A stretch of 6,248 bases of DNA. Source: Lachnospiraceae bacterium (GTDB taxonomy: Bacteria > Bacillota > Clostridia > Lachnospirales > Lachnospiraceae). Under the pieces are notes generated by a model. That model made no database searches. It saw nothing but the letters and a program-made list of their open reading frames with translations, and had not been told where the DNA came from. Shown here in pieces: positions 5,561 to 6,248 of this stretch. Within the stretch, counting starts at the first letter, position 1; each line of letters starts with the position of its first letter. The DNA is taken from contig JAGCRJ010000097.1 in NCBI GenBank assembly GCA_017964745.1, forward strand, positions 1 through 6,248, in the 5' to 3' direction. The position numbers and the translations under genes are program-made.

Positions 5561-6248
5561 TTACTTGAAACAGTCTTCGATCACATCCTCAGGGCAAAGG
5601 CCGGCTGCCTGGGGCGAAATTCCGCAAGCAAGGGAGAAGTAGTTACCGAATTCCGCAATGTACCACTTATCGTCATAGCATACACAGGTCATAAACAGAA
5701 TATAATCATCTCCGTCTATTTCCAGTTCCATGCATATGTTTTCGATATCGCCGCCCCAGGACTTCTTTTTGTACTTATTATATTCCTTAAGAGCTTTACC
5801 GAAATCGAAATCAAAATCGGACTTATCCAGAAAATCCCCGATCTCAATATTTTCAAATTTCGGATCGGAATTCAGAAATTCCATGAGAGTTTCAAGATCG
5901 TCATCATCATCTATTATAAACGTTATGCCTGACGTTAAGGTTGATGCCAGTTCCTCATCATCAACCTGAGCAGCCATCGGTACGATCATCTGTCTGAAAA
6001 CGCTTGAGGAAATATATGCTCTCCTGTTCTCAAGATTTACGGACGATGTAAGAACAGAATCATTTCCGAGCATCACAAGCTGCTGCCCGCTGGTGGCAAT
6101 TCCCGGTGAAAACGCACGTATTCTGTCATAGAATTCCTCAACACTGTAGTTTTCTTCAAAACTCTCCATGGCGAATGTGGAAAGAATTCCATCGAAATCT
6201 CCGGCCTGAAGATACTCGGCATAAGCCGTGACCGCTTCTTCCGGAGTC
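5561..6248 (-). CDS. Hypothetical, probably extracytoplasmic protein, 5' end beyond window (partial)
   Basis: Unrecognised family. The frame stays open to the right edge: 26 codons upstream of the ATG at 6169 continue without a stop and read TPEEAVTAYAEYLQAGDFDG, and that ATG has no ribosome site. The N-terminus is therefore missing and 228 codons are visible. The opening resembles the first helix after the signal or lipid-anchor segment of many secreted Gram-positive proteins with NTF2-like (DUF4878-like) domains, and CYDDKWYIAEFGNYF near the end resembles the last strand of such a fold. This is inference from pattern only. Other features are an acidic run (five Asp at about residues 113-117 of the visible part), an Asp/Phe-rich stretch (DKSDFDFDFGKALKEY) and six Cys in the last 60 residues, including CVC. 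It lies 18 bases upstream of DUF3737 on the same strand, so the two are probably co-transcribed. Confidence 0.75.
   Translation of the reverse strand, partial: TPEEAVTAYAEYLQAGDFDGILSTFAMESFEENYSVEEFYDRIRAFSPGIATSGQQLVMLGNDSVLTSSVNLENRRAYISSSVFRQMIVPMAAQVDDEELASTLTSGITFIIDDDDDLETLMEFLNSDPKFENIEIGDFLDKSDFDFDFGKALKEYNKYKKKSWGGDIENICMELEIDGDDYILFMTCVCYDDKWYIAEFGNYFSLACGISPQAAGLCPEDVIEDCFK

Noticed and set aside
5730..5969. Rightward Ser-rich frame (79 codons) near the right end
   Set aside because: It is the complement of the Asp-rich stretch of the leftward gene; its Ser-rich run mirrors the Asp and Glu codons of that gene.

Overview
The window looks like chromosomal DNA of a Gram-positive anaerobe of the Clostridia, most plausibly a Lachnospiraceae-type gut or rumen bacterium. 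This rests on moderate GC, free use of ATA and AGA codons, strong AGGAGG-type ribosome sites, tandem ABC exporter half-transporters, and a DUF3737 protein next to a zinc-ribbon membrane protein. The placement is inference from style and gene content, not from a marker gene. There are no rRNA, tRNA, CRISPR, insertion-sequence or phage signatures.

Left part (1-3945, all on the minus strand): one operon read leftward from a near-consensus promoter at 3978-4006. It encodes two paralogous ABC exporter half-transporters (3945-2080, then 2083-284), joined by an ATGA stop/start overlap with a ten-base Shine-Dalgarno match inside the first gene. After a 24-base gap comes the start of a third, very acidic protein (259-1), cut by the window edge. 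The two half-transporters each have a complete set of ATPase motifs and probably form a heterodimer. Their substrate cannot be read from the sequence.

Middle (3946-4699): a 118-base, AT-rich divergent intergenic region with short inverted and phased repeats, then a rightward gene for a zinc ribbon / conserved domain / single membrane span / Ser-Asp-Tyr-Trp tail protein. Its best promoter element, an extended -10 box, ends only 10 bases before the sole usable ATG, and there is no ribosome-binding site. The mRNA is therefore predicted to be leaderless or nearly so.

Right part (4700-6248, minus strand): a second leftward transcription unit. It holds a partial gene of unknown function running in from beyond the right edge (6248-5561), probably an extracytoplasmic protein, followed 18 bases later by a DUF3737 right-handed beta-helix protein (5542-4700). 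DUF3737 converges on the zinc-ribbon gene with no intergenic base: the two TGA stops sit back to back in the palindrome TGATCA.

The most interesting points are the predicted leaderless zinc-ribbon membrane gene, the 19-residue coil periodicity with Asn/Asp, Cys and Trp ladders in the DUF3737 protein, the terminator-free convergent junction, and the unidentified acidic protein co-transcribed with the exporter. No complete new defence or mobile system is visible; the novelty is at the level of poorly characterised families and their arrangement.
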